A stretch of DNA of 8,838 nt from an uncultured Clostridia bacterium. GTDB taxonomy: Bacteria > Bacillota > Clostridia > Oscillospirales > Ruminococcaceae. The stretch covers positions 1 to 8,838 of the forward strand of contig CANRPG010000068.1 in the NCBI GenBank assembly GCA_947632425.1. The letters are read 5' to 3'. The notes below the pieces were generated by a model. It did no database searches, had not been told where the DNA came from, and saw only the letters and a program-made list of their open reading frames with translations. The position numbers were made by a program, and so were the translations under genes. Below, piece by piece: positions 1 through 5,553 of the stretch (position 1 is its first letter; the number at the start of each line of letters is the position of its first letter).

Positions 1-327
1 GTTGGAAGCAAGCTTACCGATGCTGATGCGGAGGCAGGCGAAAAAGCTCTTAAAAAGACGGAAGCTATAATAAATTCGATGACAAAGGCTGAGAGGAAAA
101 AGCCGTCTATAATAGATCCAAAAAGAAAAAGGCGCATTGCGGCAGGCAGCGGCACGGAAGTTTCAGACGTAAACAGGCTGCTGAAGCAGTTTGAACAGAT
201 GCAAAAGATGATGAAGCAGTTCGGTATTGGCGGCAACCTGCACGGCAAGAAAGCCAAAATGAGTAGAGCCGCTCTGCTGAGGAGCCTGAACAATGGCGGC
301 GGCGGAAACGGCGGTTTCCCGATATAA
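1..327 (+). CDS. ffh: Signal recognition particle protein Ffh, C-terminal fragment
   Basis: The frame is open from the first base, so the gene begins left of the window; only about the last 108 residues are visible. Ffh is the GTPase of the bacterial signal recognition particle. It binds 4.5S/scRNA and signal sequences of nascent chains and delivers ribosomes to FtsY at the membrane. The visible part is the methionine-rich M domain. The stretch AIINSMTKAERKKPSIID is followed by the basic RNA-binding segment KRKRRIAAGSGTEVSDVNRL and a Met-rich helix (QMQKMMKQF). The NG GTPase domain is not in the window. The tail is Gly/Asn rich (NNGGGGNGG), as is common at Ffh C-termini. rpsP follows after 67 bases with no clear terminator between them, which fits the usual Firmicute order ffh-rpsP-khpA. 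The identification is secure. Confidence 0.96.
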   Translation, partial: VGSKLTDADAEAGEKALKKTEAIINSMTKAERKKPSIIDPKRKRRIAAGSGTEVSDVNRLLKQFEQMQKMMKQFGIGGNLHGKKAKMSRAALLRSLNNGGGGNGGFPI

Positions 328-394
328 TGCAGATCTCTGCGCGGCTTGCCTGTGCGGTGATATATAAAGGCAAATAATTTGGAGGTGAACATAT

Positions 395-637
395 ATGGCA
401 GTAAAGATAAGACTTAGGAGAATGGGCGCTAAGAAAGCTCCTTTCTACAGAGTGGTAGTTGCGGATTCAAGATACCCCAGAGACGGTCGTTTCATCGAAG
501 AGCTGGGTTACTACGATCCTACCAAAGATCCGGTTGTTTTCAAGGTTGACGGCGAAAAGGCAAAGTCCTGGATAAGCAAGGGCGCTCAGCCTACCGACAC
601 CGTTAAGTCTCTTATGAAGAAAAACGGCATACTTTGA
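395..637 (+). CDS. rpsP: 30S ribosomal protein S16
   Basis: S16 binds 16S rRNA in the body of the small subunit and helps its assembly. The 80-residue product has the usual family length and the characteristic opening AVKIRLRRMGAKKAPFYRVV, followed by VADSRYPRDGRFIEELGYYDP. The start is fixed by a strong ribosome binding site, GGAGGTG, at about 381-387, seven bases before the ATG. khpA follows after 33 bases, so the two are probably co-transcribed. In most Firmicutes rpsP and khpA are followed by rimM, trmD and rplS, but here they are not. Recognition is by conserved sequence and is secure. Confidence 0.98.
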   Translation: MAVKIRLRRMGAKKAPFYRVVVADSRYPRDGRFIEELGYYDPTKDPVVFKVDGEKAKSWISKGAQPTDTVKSLMKKNGIL

Positions 638-670
638 TCTTCTTATGATCTTACAGGGAGGTAATGTTCA

Positions 671-904
671 ATGGAAAAACTTTTAAGAACGATCGTGACC
701 GAGCTTGTAGTGAACAAGGATGCCATCGAGATAACTGTTGACGAGCCGAACGAGGAAGGCGTTGTAGTATACCATCTTCACGTTGCCTCGGAGGACATGG
801 GAAGAGTTATCGGCAAACAGGGCAGGATCGCTAAGGCTATAAGGACTGTTATGCGCGCAAGTGCATCGAGGAACGATCAGAAAATCATGGTCGAGATCGA
901 CTGA
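671..904 (+). CDS. khpA: KH-domain RNA-binding protein KhpA
   Basis: This 77-residue protein is one KH domain. The GxxG loop that grips RNA is seen as GRVIGKQGR, with GKQG at residues 48-51. Length and position directly after rpsP match KhpA (YlqC family). In other Firmicutes KhpA pairs with KhpB (Jag/EloR), acts as a small RNA chaperone and influences cell elongation and division; that role is carried over from homologues. The ribosome binding site AGGGAGGT lies at about 655-662, with an ATG at 671. The gene ends at 904, and a strong hairpin with a T-run at 945-983 probably ends the ffh-rpsP-khpA transcript. KhpB is not in the window. Confidence 0.95.
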   Translation: MEKLLRTIVTELVVNKDAIEITVDEPNEEGVVVYHLHVASEDMGRVIGKQGRIAKAIRTVMRASASRNDQKIMVEID

Positions 905-944
905 TTGTGATAACAGCTAAAAGTCAAATATCTTGTTTAAGAAC

Positions 945-983
945 CCACCTTATACCCATAATAACGGTATGAGGTGGTTTTTT
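945..983 (+). terminator. Terminator hairpin that also holds the ribosome binding site of the next gene
   Basis: Bases 945-956 pair with 966-977 in a 12-base-pair stem (one G-U pair), with a nine-base loop. A run of six T follows at 978-983, the layout of a rho-independent terminator behind khpA. The ATG of the next gene begins at 984, directly after the T-run. The only good Shine-Dalgarno sequence for that gene, AGGTGG at 972-977, is the lower 3' arm of the stem. The hairpin could therefore limit both transcription into and translation of the permease genes. The structure is read directly from the sequence; its regulatory role is inferred. Confidence 0.85.
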
Positions 984-1349
984 ATGCGCTTTTTGGCTTT
1001 ACTGAAAAAATACTCTATGCCGCTCACCGGTGCGCTGTGCGGAGTTATGAACGGTCTGTTCGGCTCGGGCGGAGGGCTTATTGCTGTTCCCTGCCTTGAA
1101 AGTGCAGGATTTGAGGTGAAGCAGTCGCACGCTTCGGCAATTGCGCTGACCTCTGTATTCTCGGTAATAAGCTGCATAAATTACGGCATAGCAGGAAATC
1201 TGGATATTTCCGAGGCAATAAAGTACATGCCTGGAGGACTTGCAGGGGCTCTGGCAGGGGCATTTTTAATGAAGCGCATTGACCCCTCGCTGCTGAAGAG
1301 GATATTCGGCATTGTTATGATATACTCGGGAGTGAGAATATTTTTATGA
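984..1349 (+). CDS. Half-size TauE/SafE-type permease, first subunit
   Basis: A 121-residue membrane protein with about four hydrophobic segments (roughly residues 13-36, 48-70, 80-96 and 103-120). The first carries the glycine-rich signature NGLFGSGGGLIAVP of the TauE/SafE (DUF81) family, followed by the HASAIALTSV segment also typical of it. Family members export or import sulfite, sulfoacetate and other small organosulfur or organic anions; the substrate here cannot be told. Full-length members have about 250 residues and eight segments built as an internal duplication, so this protein is one half. The frame stays open upstream to an ATG at 933, but 984 is chosen because AGGTGG lies six bases before it, whereas 933 has no site and would add a polar stretch read from the terminator hairpin. 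The stop overlaps the start of the second half (ATGA). Confidence 0.85.
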   Translation: MRFLALLKKYSMPLTGALCGVMNGLFGSGGGLIAVPCLESAGFEVKQSHASAIALTSVFSVISCINYGIAGNLDISEAIKYMPGGLAGALAGAFLMKRIDPSLLKRIFGIVMIYSGVRIFL

Positions 1350-1723
1350 GCGGCTGGGCGGTAATAATCATAGCTTCGTTCATATCAGGGCTGACGGCAT
1401 CGCTGGGGCTTGGCGGCGGCATGGTACTGCTTGTATATCTGACGATGATATGCAGTATGCAGCAGCTTGAGGCGCAGGGAATAAATCTTTTGTTCTTTCT
1501 GCCTATAGCCGCTCTTTCGCTGATAATACACACAAAATCGCGCCTCGTAAGGTGGAAAGAACTTCTGCCTGCTATGATAGCAGGCGGCATCTCGGCGGCG
1601 GTGTTTTCGTTTGCGGCAGGTAAGATAGGTTCTGGGACAATACAAAAGGCGTTCGGTGTGATACTTATCATAAGCGGCGCTGTAGAGCTGTTCAAAAAAG
1701 GCAAAAACAAAAAGGACGGGTAA
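1346..1723 (+). CDS. Half-size TauE/SafE-type permease, second subunit
   Basis: A 125-residue membrane protein with about four hydrophobic segments (roughly 5-35, 45-62, 74-92 and 98-114) and a basic tail (KKGKNKKDG). The signature SGLTASLGLGGGMVLLVYL mirrors the glycine-rich loop of the preceding gene, so the two proteins match the N and C halves of a full TauE/SafE transporter. The ATG overlaps the upstream stop (ATGA), which indicates translational coupling and fits equal production of two subunits. The most likely reading is a heterodimeric permease; homodimers of each are possible. This is not a frameshifted gene, because each half has its own start and stop and a complete fold-sized length. 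The stop codon lies in the loop of the following terminator. Confidence 0.83.
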   Translation: MSGWAVIIIASFISGLTASLGLGGGMVLLVYLTMICSMQQLEAQGINLLFFLPIAALSLIIHTKSRLVRWKELLPAMIAGGISAAVFSFAAGKIGSGTIQKAFGVILIISGAVELFKKGKNKKDG

Positions 1724-1734
1724 ACCGTCCTTTT
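1709..1734. terminator. Bidirectional rho-independent terminator between the permease pair and yebC
   Basis: AAAAGGACGG pairs with CCGTCCTTTT around the loop GTAAA. The plus-strand tail is TTTTATTATA. Read on the minus strand the same stem ends in TTTTTGTTTTT. It can therefore stop both the rightward permease transcript and the leftward obgE-mrnC-yebC transcript. The permease stop codon TAA (1721-1723) is inside the loop, so coding sequence and terminator overlap. Confidence 0.9.
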
Positions 1735-1751
1735 ATTATATCATATTGCCT

Positions 1752-2480
1752 CTAGTCGTCCATCTCCCAGTTGTGATAAACGTTCTGGACATCGTCGTTA
1801 TCTTCGAGATGCTCTAAAAGCATGGTCATCTTTTTGATAGAATCTTCATCGGTAAGTTTGGTATAGGTGGAAGGCACCATTTCTGTCTCGGCTGAGATGA
1901 CCTTATAGCCCATGCCTCTGAAAGCCTCGGCGACTGTAAGAACATCGTTGGGCTCACAGGTGGCTTCAATAACGTCGTCCTCAATGGTGAAGTCAGTCGC
2001 GCCTGCCTCGAAGATATCCTCCATGACCTTTTCTTCGCTCTGGTTTTCGTACTCCATAACTATAGTACCCTGCGAGGTGAACATGAACGAAACGCAGCCT
2101 GTCGTACCTAAGTTTCCGCCGAACTTATCAAAATAGTGGCGGATATCCCCTGCTGTTCTGTTCTTGTTGTCGGTAAGGCACTCTACTATTACGGCCACGC
2201 CGTTAGGGCCATAGCCCTCGTAGACGTTGCTCTGATAGTTGGTCTTGTCGCCGTCGCCTGCGGCTTTTTTTATAATTCTGTCTATATTATCGTTGGGAAC
2301 GTTATTTGCCTTTGCCTTGGATATAAGCTCACGAAGTTTAGCATTATTGTTGGGGTCGGGGCCGCCCTCGCGAACTACAACGGCTATTTCTCTGCCTATT
2401 TTGGTAAATACCTTGGCTCTTGCGCCGTCGGTAGCTTCTTTCTTTCTGCGTATGGTTGCCCATTTTGAATGTCCTGACAT
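1752..2480 (-). CDS. yebC: YebC/PmpR family (TACO1-like) factor
   Basis: A 242-residue protein, the usual length for the family, opening with the hallmark SGHSKWATIRRKKEATDGAR and FTKIGREI. Later landmarks are NVPNDNIDRIIKK, YEGYGPNGVAVIVECLTDNKNRT and FDKFGGNLGTTGCVSF. The family was annotated as transcriptional regulators; work on bacterial YebC proteins and mitochondrial TACO1 supports a role in translation, helping ribosomes through difficult stretches such as prolines. The role here is by homology only. The start is set by AAGGAGG at 2487-2493, six bases before the ATG. It is the last gene of a minus-strand run, 16 bases after mrnC, and ends at the bidirectional terminator near 1709-1734. 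Confidence 0.96.
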   Translation of the reverse strand: MSGHSKWATIRRKKEATDGARAKVFTKIGREIAVVVREGGPDPNNNAKLRELISKAKANNVPNDNIDRIIKKAAGDGDKTNYQSNVYEGYGPNGVAVIVECLTDNKNRTAGDIRHYFDKFGGNLGTTGCVSFMFTSQGTIVMEYENQSEEKVMEDIFEAGATDFTIEDDVIEATCEPNDVLTVAEAFRGMGYKVISAETEMVPSTYTKLTDEDSIKKMTMLLEHLEDNDDVQNVYHNWEMDD

Positions 2481-2496
2481 AAATATCCTCCTTAAT

Positions 2497-2928
2497 TTAC
2501 ACGTTGTCGGCTTCTTCGCCGTCCGAATGATTTTCTATATTCCATATATACTCAAAAATTATATCAAGCCTGTCGGTATTTCCCGTAAGATACAGATACC
2601 CGAACAGACATTCAAGCCCTGTTGCCTGCCGATATTCAAGCGCGGTGGAGTGTTTGGGCGGTGAGACGCCGTTTGCGTTTTTGCCGCGCCGTGCGATATA
2701 AAGCTCATCTGATGTGAGCATACCGTTTTCGGCGAGCATTTTTATCGCCTTTGCCTGAAACTCACAACACGCCATTTTTACCGCCTTACTGTGCAGCTTA
2801 TTTACGGGCATATTCGCCTGCATAACTATTTTAGTCCGCAGACAGGTCTCATAAACGCTGTCGCCCAGAAAAGCAAGTGTGAGCGGACTATACAGATTTG
2901 CCGACTTATGCGGCATTTTAGGTATCAT
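2497..2928 (-). CDS. mrnC: Mini-ribonuclease III
   Basis: Mini-III is an RNase III catalytic domain without the double-stranded RNA-binding domain; in Bacillus it cuts the 23S rRNA precursor ends and needs Mg2+. The 143-residue product has the family length and order. LAFLGDSVYE holds the catalytic Asp23. ARRGKNANGVSPPKH is the basic RNA-contact loop, and YRQATGLECLFGYLYL carries the second acidic residue, Glu106. The start at 2928 is supported by GGAGGGG lying six bases upstream, in the 18-base gap after obgE. A later in-frame Met (residue 5) is less well placed. It is in an operon with obgE upstream and yebC downstream; in other Firmicutes mrnC usually follows cysS, so this ribosome-centred neighbourhood differs but suits the function. 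Confidence 0.92.
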   Translation of the reverse strand: MIPKMPHKSANLYSPLTLAFLGDSVYETCLRTKIVMQANMPVNKLHSKAVKMACCEFQAKAIKMLAENGMLTSDELYIARRGKNANGVSPPKHSTALEYRQATGLECLFGYLYLTGNTDRLDIIFEYIWNIENHSDGEEADNV

Positions 2929-2946
2929 GATGCCCCTCCGTTCTTG

Positions 2947-4224
2947 TTATCTGACATATTCAAACTCAAAGTCGAAAATGGAGACGGTATCGCCCTCTTG
3001 TATCCCCATTTGCTCCAGCTTATCTATAACGCCTGTATCTCGCAGCACCTTCTGAAAATACAGCAGAGAATCATAGCTGTCTACATTGACGGTACGCAGG
3101 ATATCCCACAGCCACGGCGCTTCTACAAAATATATGCCGTCCTCCACGGTTACGTTGAAATCGCGGTTGGTTATGAGCTTTTCGCGCAGCTCATTTTCGC
3201 TCAGCGGCTGCGCTTCAAACTGCTTAACGGGCGGAAGTTTATCAAGCTCCTCGCCTACTGCCCGAGCAAGCTCTCTTGTACCCATAGTAGTGGCAGCAGA
3301 TATCTCAAACATTTGCAGACCCTTATCTTCAACATATTTTCTGAACCTGTCTATCTGCTCCCCAGTTGCCATATCGCACTTATTTGCTGCGACTATTTGT
3401 TTTGCGGCTGCCAGCTCCTCGCTGAAGTTCGCAAGCTCTTTATTGATTATCTCAAAGTCTTCTATGGGGTCTCTGCCCTCAACGCCCGAGACATCTACAA
3501 TATGGACGATAAGCCTGCATCTTTCAACGTGCCTTAAAAACTCATGACCCAGACCCACGCCGTCGCTTGCGCCCTCGATAAGACCGGGAATATCGGCAAC
3601 TACATAAGACTTATCATCGCCGAGCTTTACCACGCCGAGCACGGGAGTCAGCGTTGTAAAATGGTAGTTAGCTATCTTGGGCTTGGCGGCTGAAATTACC
3701 GAAATAAGCGTTGATTTGCCGACATTCGGAAAGCCGACCAGTCCCACGTCAGCAATAAGTTTGAGCTCTAAAATAACGTCATACTCATCGCCGCGAAAGC
3801 CGGGCTTTGCAAACTTGGGTATCTGCCGTGTGGCAGTAGCAAAATGCGCGTTGCCTCTGCCGCCCTTGCCGCCTTGAGCGACTACCACGGGCTCATCGCC
3901 CGACATATCTGCAAGTATTCTGCCGCTTTCGCATTCTTTGATAACCGTGCCTCTCGGCACTTTTATAACCAGCGGCTCGGCATTTTTGCCAAAGCGGTTG
4001 TTCCCTGCCCCGTCTGCGCCCTTATCGGCTGCAAACTTTCTTTTAGCGCGAAACTCTATCAAGTTGGTCATAGAGCTGTCAACAACAAAGACTATATCTC
4101 CGCCCTTGCCGCCGTCGCCGCCGTCGGGGCCGCCTGCCGCTATATATTTCTCCCTATGGAACGACACGCAGCCGTCGCCGCCGTCGCCCGCTTTTATATG
4201 GATCTTCGCTTTATCTACAAACAT
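2947..4224 (-). CDS. obgE: Obg family GTPase (ObgE/CgtA)
   Basis: Obg binds the 50S subunit and couples GTP and ppGpp levels to late ribosome assembly. The 425-residue protein shows all three expected parts. The glycine-rich Obg fold (about residues 1-157) has GDGGDGCVSFHREK and GGPDGGDGGKGGD. The G domain has Walker A GFPNVGKST at 164-172, DIPGLIEGA from 211 and NKCD at 281-284. The C-terminal OCT domain runs from about 345 to the end (VEDGIYFVEAPWLWDILRTV). The start has GAGGT at about 4230-4234, six bases upstream. It follows rpmA, the common Firmicute arrangement, but a terminator hairpin separates the two. mrnC begins 18 bases downstream. Confidence 0.98.
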   Translation of the reverse strand: MFVDKAKIHIKAGDGGDGCVSFHREKYIAAGGPDGGDGGKGGDIVFVVDSSMTNLIEFRAKRKFAADKGADGAGNNRFGKNAEPLVIKVPRGTVIKECESGRILADMSGDEPVVVAQGGKGGRGNAHFATATRQIPKFAKPGFRGDEYDVILELKLIADVGLVGFPNVGKSTLISVISAAKPKIANYHFTTLTPVLGVVKLGDDKSYVVADIPGLIEGASDGVGLGHEFLRHVERCRLIVHIVDVSGVEGRDPIEDFEIINKELANFSEELAAAKQIVAANKCDMATGEQIDRFRKYVEDKGLQMFEISAATTMGTRELARAVGEELDKLPPVKQFEAQPLSENELREKLITNRDFNVTVEDGIYFVEAPWLWDILRTVNVDSYDSLLYFQKVLRDTGVIDKLEQMGIQEGDTVSIFDFEFEYVR

Positions 4225-4242
4225 ATTTTACCTCAAAATTTT

Positions 4243-4278
4243 GAAAATAAGACCTCAAGCGTAAAGCCCGAGGTCTTA
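4243..4278 (-). terminator. Rho-independent terminator after rpmA
   Basis: On the minus strand TAAGACCTC (4278-4270) pairs with GAGGTCTTA (4256-4248), nine base pairs around a 13-base loop, and is followed by TTTTC. It lies between rpmA and obgE. The U-tract is short, so partial readthrough into obgE is plausible; I see no convincing separate promoter between the hairpin and obgE. Confidence 0.7.
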
Positions 4279-4293
4279 TGGTCATCAAAATAC

Positions 4294-4575
4294 TTATGCC
4301 TGAGGATATACGGAAACCTGCTTCCTATCCTTACCGAACCTTTCAAACTTTACAACGCCGTTTGCTGTAGCGAACAGAGTATCGTCGCTTCCCTTGCCGA
4401 CGTTAGTTCCGGGGTGGATATGTGTTCCCCTCTGACGCACCAAAATATTTCCTGCAAGAACGTACTGACCGTCCGCTCTTTTAACGCCAAGTCTCTTTGC
4501 CTGGGAGTCACGGCCATTCTTGGTAGAACCCGAGCCCTTTTTATGAGCAAAGAACTGCATTGAGATCCTTATCAT
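4294..4575 (-). CDS. rpmA: 50S ribosomal protein L27 with cleavable N-terminal extension
   Basis: L27 reaches into the peptidyl transferase centre of the large subunit. The 93-residue product starts MIRISMQFFAHKKGSGSTKN and continues with GRDSQAKRLGVKRADGQ and VRQRGTHIHPGTNVGKG, a clear L27. In Firmicutes the first nine residues, ending in a double Phe (here MQFF before AHKKG), are removed by the protease Prp so that the mature N-terminus can reach the active site; prp lies directly upstream. The start at 4575 is chosen because GGAGGTG sits about eight bases upstream and gives the extension its expected nine residues. The frame is open further upstream to 4647, but that would run back into prp. 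A second Met at 4560 has a weaker site. Confidence 0.97.
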   Translation of the reverse strand: MIRISMQFFAHKKGSGSTKNGRDSQAKRLGVKRADGQYVLAGNILVRQRGTHIHPGTNVGKGSDDTLFATANGVVKFERFGKDRKQVSVYPQA

Positions 4576-4609
4576 TTTAATTACACCTCCGTAATTACTA
4601 AAGCTATGG

Positions 4610-4930
4610 TCAGACCTCTTTGGTCTCGACCTTGATACAGCCTGCAAACTCGTCCGACAGCATATCGAGATGCACGAGCAAGCTGAGTATAAGCTTATCG
4701 CCCAGCCCCTCGCTGTCGCTCACGAGCTTCAAGAGAATATCATTTTCGTTTACCTTGACTTTCGCATTCAGCTTGAACACATCTGTCACGGCATTTACGG
4801 TCATCATGACCGCTGAGGAAACGCTTGCACACGCAATATCGCTCCCTACATCCGCAAAACCTGCATGACCCGAGATATGAAACCCCAGCATTCTGTTCTG
4901 CGCATCGTTATAAAACTTTGCCGTTATCAT
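4610..4930 (-). CDS. prp: Ribosomal-processing cysteine protease Prp
   Basis: Prp cleaves the N-terminal extension of L27, an essential maturation step in Firmicutes that have it. The 106-residue protein shows the catalytic pair at the expected sites: His22 in ISGHAGFADVGSDI and Cys34 in DIACASVSSAV, matching the positions known in the Staphylococcus enzyme. It sits between rplU and rpmA, the standard arrangement, placing protease and substrate in one transcript. The ATG is only three bases after the rplU stop, and the ribosome binding site is weak (AAGG within the rplU end), so translation is probably coupled to rplU. rpmA begins 34 bases later with its own strong site. Confidence 0.95.
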   Translation of the reverse strand: MITAKFYNDAQNRMLGFHISGHAGFADVGSDIACASVSSAVMMTVNAVTDVFKLNAKVKVNENDILLKLVSDSEGLGDKLILSLLVHLDMLSDEFAGCIKVETKEV

Positions 4931-4933
4931 AAC

Positions 4934-5245
4934 TCACGCCTTGATAGCGTCTATTCTGACCTTTGTATACGGCTGTCTGTGACCCTGCTTGGTCTTTTCG
5001 CCCTTCTTGGGCTTATAGGTGAAAACGGTGATCTTCTTGCCCTTGCCGTTCTTGATAACTGTAGCGGCAACGCTCGCACCCTCAACATAAGGAGCGCCAA
5101 CGGTTATAGAACCTTCATTTCCCACTGCCATTACCTTATCAAAGCTGACCTTTTCATCGGCCTGCGCTGAAAGCTTTTCGATAAAGAGCTCATCGCCTTC
5201 TTTTACCTGATACTGCTTTCCACCTGTTTCGATAACTGCGTACAT
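4934..5245 (-). CDS. rplU: 50S ribosomal protein L21
   Basis: L21 binds 23S rRNA and L20 in the large subunit. The 103-residue product begins MYAVIETGGKQYQVKEGD, the family signature, and ends with TYKPKKGEKTKQGHRQPYTK, where L21 proteins have their conserved basic C-terminus. An in-frame ATG exists at 5299, but the start at 5245 is chosen because it gives the conserved N-terminus, has AGGTG seven to eight bases upstream, and leaves the preceding structured leader untranslated. It is the first gene of the rplU-prp-rpmA operon, behind a perfect-consensus promoter at 5335-5363. Confidence 0.98.
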   Translation of the reverse strand: MYAVIETGGKQYQVKEGDELFIEKLSAQADEKVSFDKVMAVGNEGSITVGAPYVEGASVAATVIKNGKGKKITVFTYKPKKGEKTKQGHRQPYTKVRIDAIKA

Positions 5246-5328
5246 CAAAATGCACCTGCCTTTATTAAAGAACTCGCTGCACAGCGGCGCGGCAAACAAA
5301 GCCGTCTTAAAGCACGCTCACAAGCGGC
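5246..5328 (-). promoter_or_regulatory. Structured 5' leader of the rplU operon (L21-leader-like candidate)
   Basis: Between the inferred transcription start (about 5328) and the rplU ATG lies a leader of about 80 bases. On the minus strand AAAGCCG (5331-5325) can pair with CGGCTTT (5304-5298). An alternative pairing joins CGGC of that second arm to GCCG just after it (CGGCTTTGTTTGCCG). A short GC-rich hairpin (CGCTGTGCAGCG) follows before the ribosome binding site. Several Firmicutes carry an L21 leader RNA upstream of rplU that is thought to mediate feedback control by ribosomal protein. Position and pairing fit such an element; membership in that RNA family is not established here. Confidence 0.45.
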
Positions 5329-5334
5329 TTTTCT

Positions 5335-5363
5335 ATTATACAACAATCGGCATTTAATGTCAA
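5335..5363 (-). promoter_or_regulatory. Sigma-A promoter of the rplU-prp-rpmA operon
   Basis: On the minus strand TTGACA (5363-5358) and TATAAT (5340-5335) are separated by exactly 17 bases. Both hexamers are perfect consensus, as expected for strongly expressed ribosomal protein genes. Transcription should start near 5328. Confidence 0.9.
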
Positions 5364-5471
5364 TCAATGTTAGGGCTACGGGCGAATTATTCACAAAAAA
5401 TTTACAATTGCAATTTGTGTATGAAAAAACGTATGCGGCGGTATTTAAATATATATACAAATCGACAGGCA

Positions 5472-5500
5472 TTGACAGCATGACTGCTATGTGTTATAAT
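5472..5500 (+). promoter_or_regulatory. Sigma-A promoter of the leucine-rich repeat operon
   Basis: TTGACA (5472-5477) and TATAAT (5495-5500) are separated by 17 bases, again perfect consensus in both boxes. Transcription should start near 5507, leaving a leader of about 45 bases before the ATG at 5554. Its strength suggests that the surface proteins are made abundantly unless a repressor acts. Confidence 0.9.
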
Positions 5501-5553
5501 ATTATCTGGAAATAACCATTTATAAAGCAAGTATTTACAAGGAGGATAACAAC

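Larger units (their letters stand above)
5246..5553. other. Divergent intergenic region between rplU and the leucine-rich repeat operon
   Basis: This stretch of about 300 bases holds no protein gene that I can support. It contains the rplU leader and its leftward promoter (5335-5363), and the rightward promoter (5472-5500) with the untranslated leader of the surface protein operon. Between the two -35 boxes (5364-5471) the sequence is A/T rich with A-runs near 5395-5400 and 5425-5430, plus an imperfect palindrome (ACAATTGCAATTTGT at about 5404-5418). It could bind a regulator or act as UP elements, but nothing here proves that. Confidence 0.7.

Noticed and set aside
933..983. An upstream start for the first permease gene
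   Set aside because: The extra 17 residues are encoded by the terminator hairpin, are polar and unlike the family, and have no ribosome binding site before them.
984..1723. A single transporter gene broken by a frameshift
   Set aside because: Each half has a complete set of segments, its own start and a clean ATGA overlap, which fits two coupled genes.
2791..3537. A 248-codon plus-strand open frame antisense to obgE and mrnC
   Set aside because: It lies opposite two clearly conserved genes, has no good ribosome binding site and its product has no recognisable domain order; it is a shadow of the coding strand.
5246..5299. An upstream start for rplU giving 18 extra residues
   Set aside because: The extra residues are not part of the L21 family, and the region is better explained as the untranslated leader downstream of the promoter.
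5404..5418. Imperfect palindrome as an operator
   Set aside because: The two arms differ by one base in length, and A/T-rich DNA yields such patterns by chance; kept only as a remark in the intergenic region entry.
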